Positions 4,597-5,988 of a stretch of DNA of 5,988 bases are shown here, one piece after another (within the stretch, counting starts at the first letter, position 1; each line of letters starts with the position of its first letter). Below the pieces are notes generated by a model that worked only from the letters and a program-made list of their open reading frames with translations, was not told the origin of the DNA and searched no databases. The DNA is from Kistimonas scapharcae (lineage in GTDB: Bacteria; Pseudomonadota; Gammaproteobacteria; Pseudomonadales; Endozoicomonadaceae): contig NZ_BAABFL010000096.1 in NCBI RefSeq assembly GCF_039540975.1, positions 1 to 5,988 of the forward strand. The letters are read 5' to 3'. The position numbers were made by a program, and so were the translations under genes.

Positions 4597-5790
4597 TTAT
4601 TCTCTAATAGCGGAGACGTCTTTCGATGGTACGTTTTCCCCTTTTTTCCGGCCTTTTTCAATAGCGGCCATGACGTCTTCCATATTGATAACCAGAGAGT
4701 GTTCCCGGCCGGTTCGGACCCATTTTCGCCACTGGTTATCCTTGATGCTGTAGACAGCATGCAGTTCATTCATGGACCAGGGGATCTGCTGGCTGGCCAG
4801 GGTAGTGGTGAAGAAGGTAGCAAATGCGTTGATTTCCTGTTGATCAAGCGAGGCATTGGCGTTGTCCCAGGGCATCCAGGCACCCAGCCAGGTTGGGATG
4901 CCTCTGGACTGCTGGAATTGCCGCGCTGTTGCCACGGCATCCAGTAAAATACGACGCTCTTCAGGTGAACCGTCTCCGTGCCAGTCTTTGTTGCCCCCCC
5001 GCTGGTTTGGGCCAGAGGCATAACGGTGCCATTCGGCCAGTATGTGCTTCCCGTTAAACAGGTCACTTTCCAATTTTGTGAGGCCTTTTTCGGTCTTCAG
5101 GGGAGAAGTAAGGATGAGATTTCGGGTGGCGTTGTTTCCACCGGTAGACCGTATGGCGGCCATCGCATGACGCATCCATTCATTGGACAACGATGGATCA
5201 ACGCGCAGGCCGCCAAACCCCTGGATACCGATCTCGGTCATCAGGTTAAACCCCAATGTTGGGGGAAAATCCCTGAAATATTCGGCAACCACTGACCACC
5301 AGGCGACATAGTTTTCACCATCCTGTGTGCTGGCTCGACTTTCCGCTTCGTGGTGAAGCCATGACAGGATGGGGGTTATGCCATGGTTATTGGCAATAGT
5401 GACGACACGTTCCAGTTCCGTCAGGAAGCGCTCCATTGCGGCTTTATCCAGATATTGTGCGGGTTCAGCACCTGTGTCCGTGATGATGTCGGCAAACCCG
5501 TAGATATCTGCCCTGGCTCTTAACCGGAGGTTACTGAATCCGGCTTTGCGAAGATCAACCATTGTTTGCATAAGATGGCCATCGGGCAGTTCTGACGTCT
5601 CGGGAGGTTCTGTTTTGAACCAGCTGGTAGCAAAGCCTGTTCCTATCATCTGCTGGTAGCGGAGTGCTGGAATAGGTTCGTCCTGGCCATAAAGGGCGCT
5701 GGTCAAGATCATTCCCACGGTTAACATGAGCATCGGCAGCCAGCGAATGGGCAATGGCCGCATCAATGCATCTGTGGTTGAGGGTATCAT
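4597..5790 (-). CDS. Secreted GH5-like (cellulase-family) protein, nucleophile apparently missing
   Basis: A protein of about 397 residues with a glycoside hydrolase family 5-type TIM barrel. The residue numbers here count from an in-frame TTG at 5856; subtract 22 for the chosen start. Barrel landmarks in order are IGTGFATSWF (71-80), the beta-2 Arg in NLRLRARADIYG (109-120), LSWLHHE (164-170), NLMTE with Glu208 where GH5 has its acid/base Glu, AEWHRYASGP (274-283) and IPWSMNE (358-364) with the beta-8 Trp. At beta-7, where GH5 has GE[FW] with the nucleophile, the sequence is GAW (325-327). A signal peptide is visible: RPLPIR, then a hydrophobic run WLPMLMLTVGMIL, with cleavage probably near ALYG/Q, so it is exported. 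The ATG at 5790 has AGG five bases upstream. An ATG at 5763 gives a tighter signal peptide but lacks a ribosome site, and the TTG at 5856 has neither. Confidence 0.7.
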   Translation of the reverse strand: MIPSTTDALMRPLPIRWLPMLMLTVGMILTSALYGQDEPIPALRYQQMIGTGFATSWFKTEPPETSELPDGHLMQTMVDLRKAGFSNLRLRARADIYGFADIITDTGAEPAQYLDKAAMERFLTELERVVTIANNHGITPILSWLHHEAESRASTQDGENYVAWWSVVAEYFRDFPPTLGFNLMTEIGIQGFGGLRVDPSLSNEWMRHAMAAIRSTGGNNATRNLILTSPLKTEKGLTKLESDLFNGKHILAEWHRYASGPNQRGGNKDWHGDGSPEERRILLDAVATARQFQQSRGIPTWLGAWMPWDNANASLDQQEINAFATFFTTTLASQQIPWSMNELHAVYSIKDNQWRKWVRTGREHSLVINMEDVMAAIEKGRKKGENVPSKDVSAIRE

Positions 5791-5845
5791 AGTGGCCTGG
5801 CGAGGTTGCAGAAGGAAGGTGTCGGTGAAGCCCCAAATGTAGGCA

Positions 5846-5885
5846 ATTTTATCCAATATTCAAACATGGACGCCTATCAGTGATA
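5846..5885 (-). promoter_or_regulatory. Possible promoter and dyad upstream of the GH5-like gene
   Basis: On the minus strand a TAAAAT (5851-5846), five of six bases of the sigma-70 -10, lies about 55 bases before the chosen ATG, without a good -35 at 17 bases. Just upstream is the odd palindrome TATCAGTGATA (5875-5885), beside where a regulator would touch RNA polymerase. The assignment is tentative. Confidence 0.25.
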
Positions 5886-5900
5886 CCTCTGATATTTTAT

Positions 5901-5988
5901 TTAGCAATTAGGGGCTGTTGACGTTTCATTGAAAGCCTTGAACCAAGCCTGAAAATCCGCAGTATGTTGCTACCGCTCATGCTTTCAT
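5901..5988 (-). pseudogene. Possible transposase C-terminal remnant at the window edge
   Basis: On the minus strand one frame reads KHER, an amber stop, then QHTADFQAWFKAFNETSTAPNC and a TAA at 5903-5901. The composition looks like real coding sequence and resembles the tail of an IS transposase, but I cannot name the family. The in-frame TAG would make it a broken copy if the frame is right. Another frame of the same strand is open over 27 codons from an ATG, so the assignment is uncertain. The gene runs off the window. Confidence 0.25.

Noticed and set aside
5791..5856. TTG at 5856 as the start of the GH5-like protein
   Set aside because: No ribosome site; this stretch looks like promoter DNA (TAAAAT), and the extra residues would put the signal peptide about 35 residues from the N-terminus.

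Overview
The window looks like chromosomal DNA of an IS-rich gammaproteobacterium. The protein families (a DUF945/YdgA-like protein, a META/DUF4377 lipoprotein, a DUF2236/MpaB-like oxygenase and a GH5-like secreted protein) and the IS1-family InsA variant remind me of marine Oceanospirillales such as Endozoicomonas. That placement rests on recall, not on a search. The single N at position 481 points to a draft or imperfect assembly.

Layout. Positions 1-83 are the 3' end of an IS3-family element: the last codons of the OrfB transposase plus a terminal repeat. Positions 84-209 hold the 5' end of a small unrecognised reading frame on the minus strand, apparently cut off by the IS3 end. Positions 210-805 are a decayed IS1-family element on the minus strand. 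Its insA is nearly full length, but its insB has lost two internal blocks, including the first catalytic Asp. Positions 806-1223 contain no gene I can support, only several inverted repeats, among them an 11-bp perfect hairpin near the end of the next gene.

The rest is ordinary-looking coding DNA. A minus-strand DUF945 (YdgA-like) membrane-anchored protein (1224-2696) is divergent from a plus-strand MpaB/rubber-oxygenase-family (DUF2236) protein (2922-3827). The 225-bp gap between them carries a perfect 18-bp palindrome and two GTTAAC-centred dyads. The oxygenase gene converges on a minus-strand META + DUF4377 lipoprotein (3858-4499) across a 30-bp gap filled by a GC-rich hairpin. Upstream of the lipoprotein on the same strand lies a secreted GH5 (cellulase-like) protein (4597-5790), whose expected catalytic nucleophile position appears to be Ala. 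The last ~90 bases read on the minus strand as a possible transposase C-terminus with an in-frame stop.

There is no sign of a joint pathway. Three of the four intact genes encode proteins predicted to be membrane-anchored, lipidated or secreted, and each seems to be transcribed separately. I found no multi-gene defence, CRISPR, biosynthetic or other new system. The most interesting points are the GH5-like protein without a visible nucleophile, the 18-bp palindrome before the oxygenase gene, and the fine structure of the IS1 decay.
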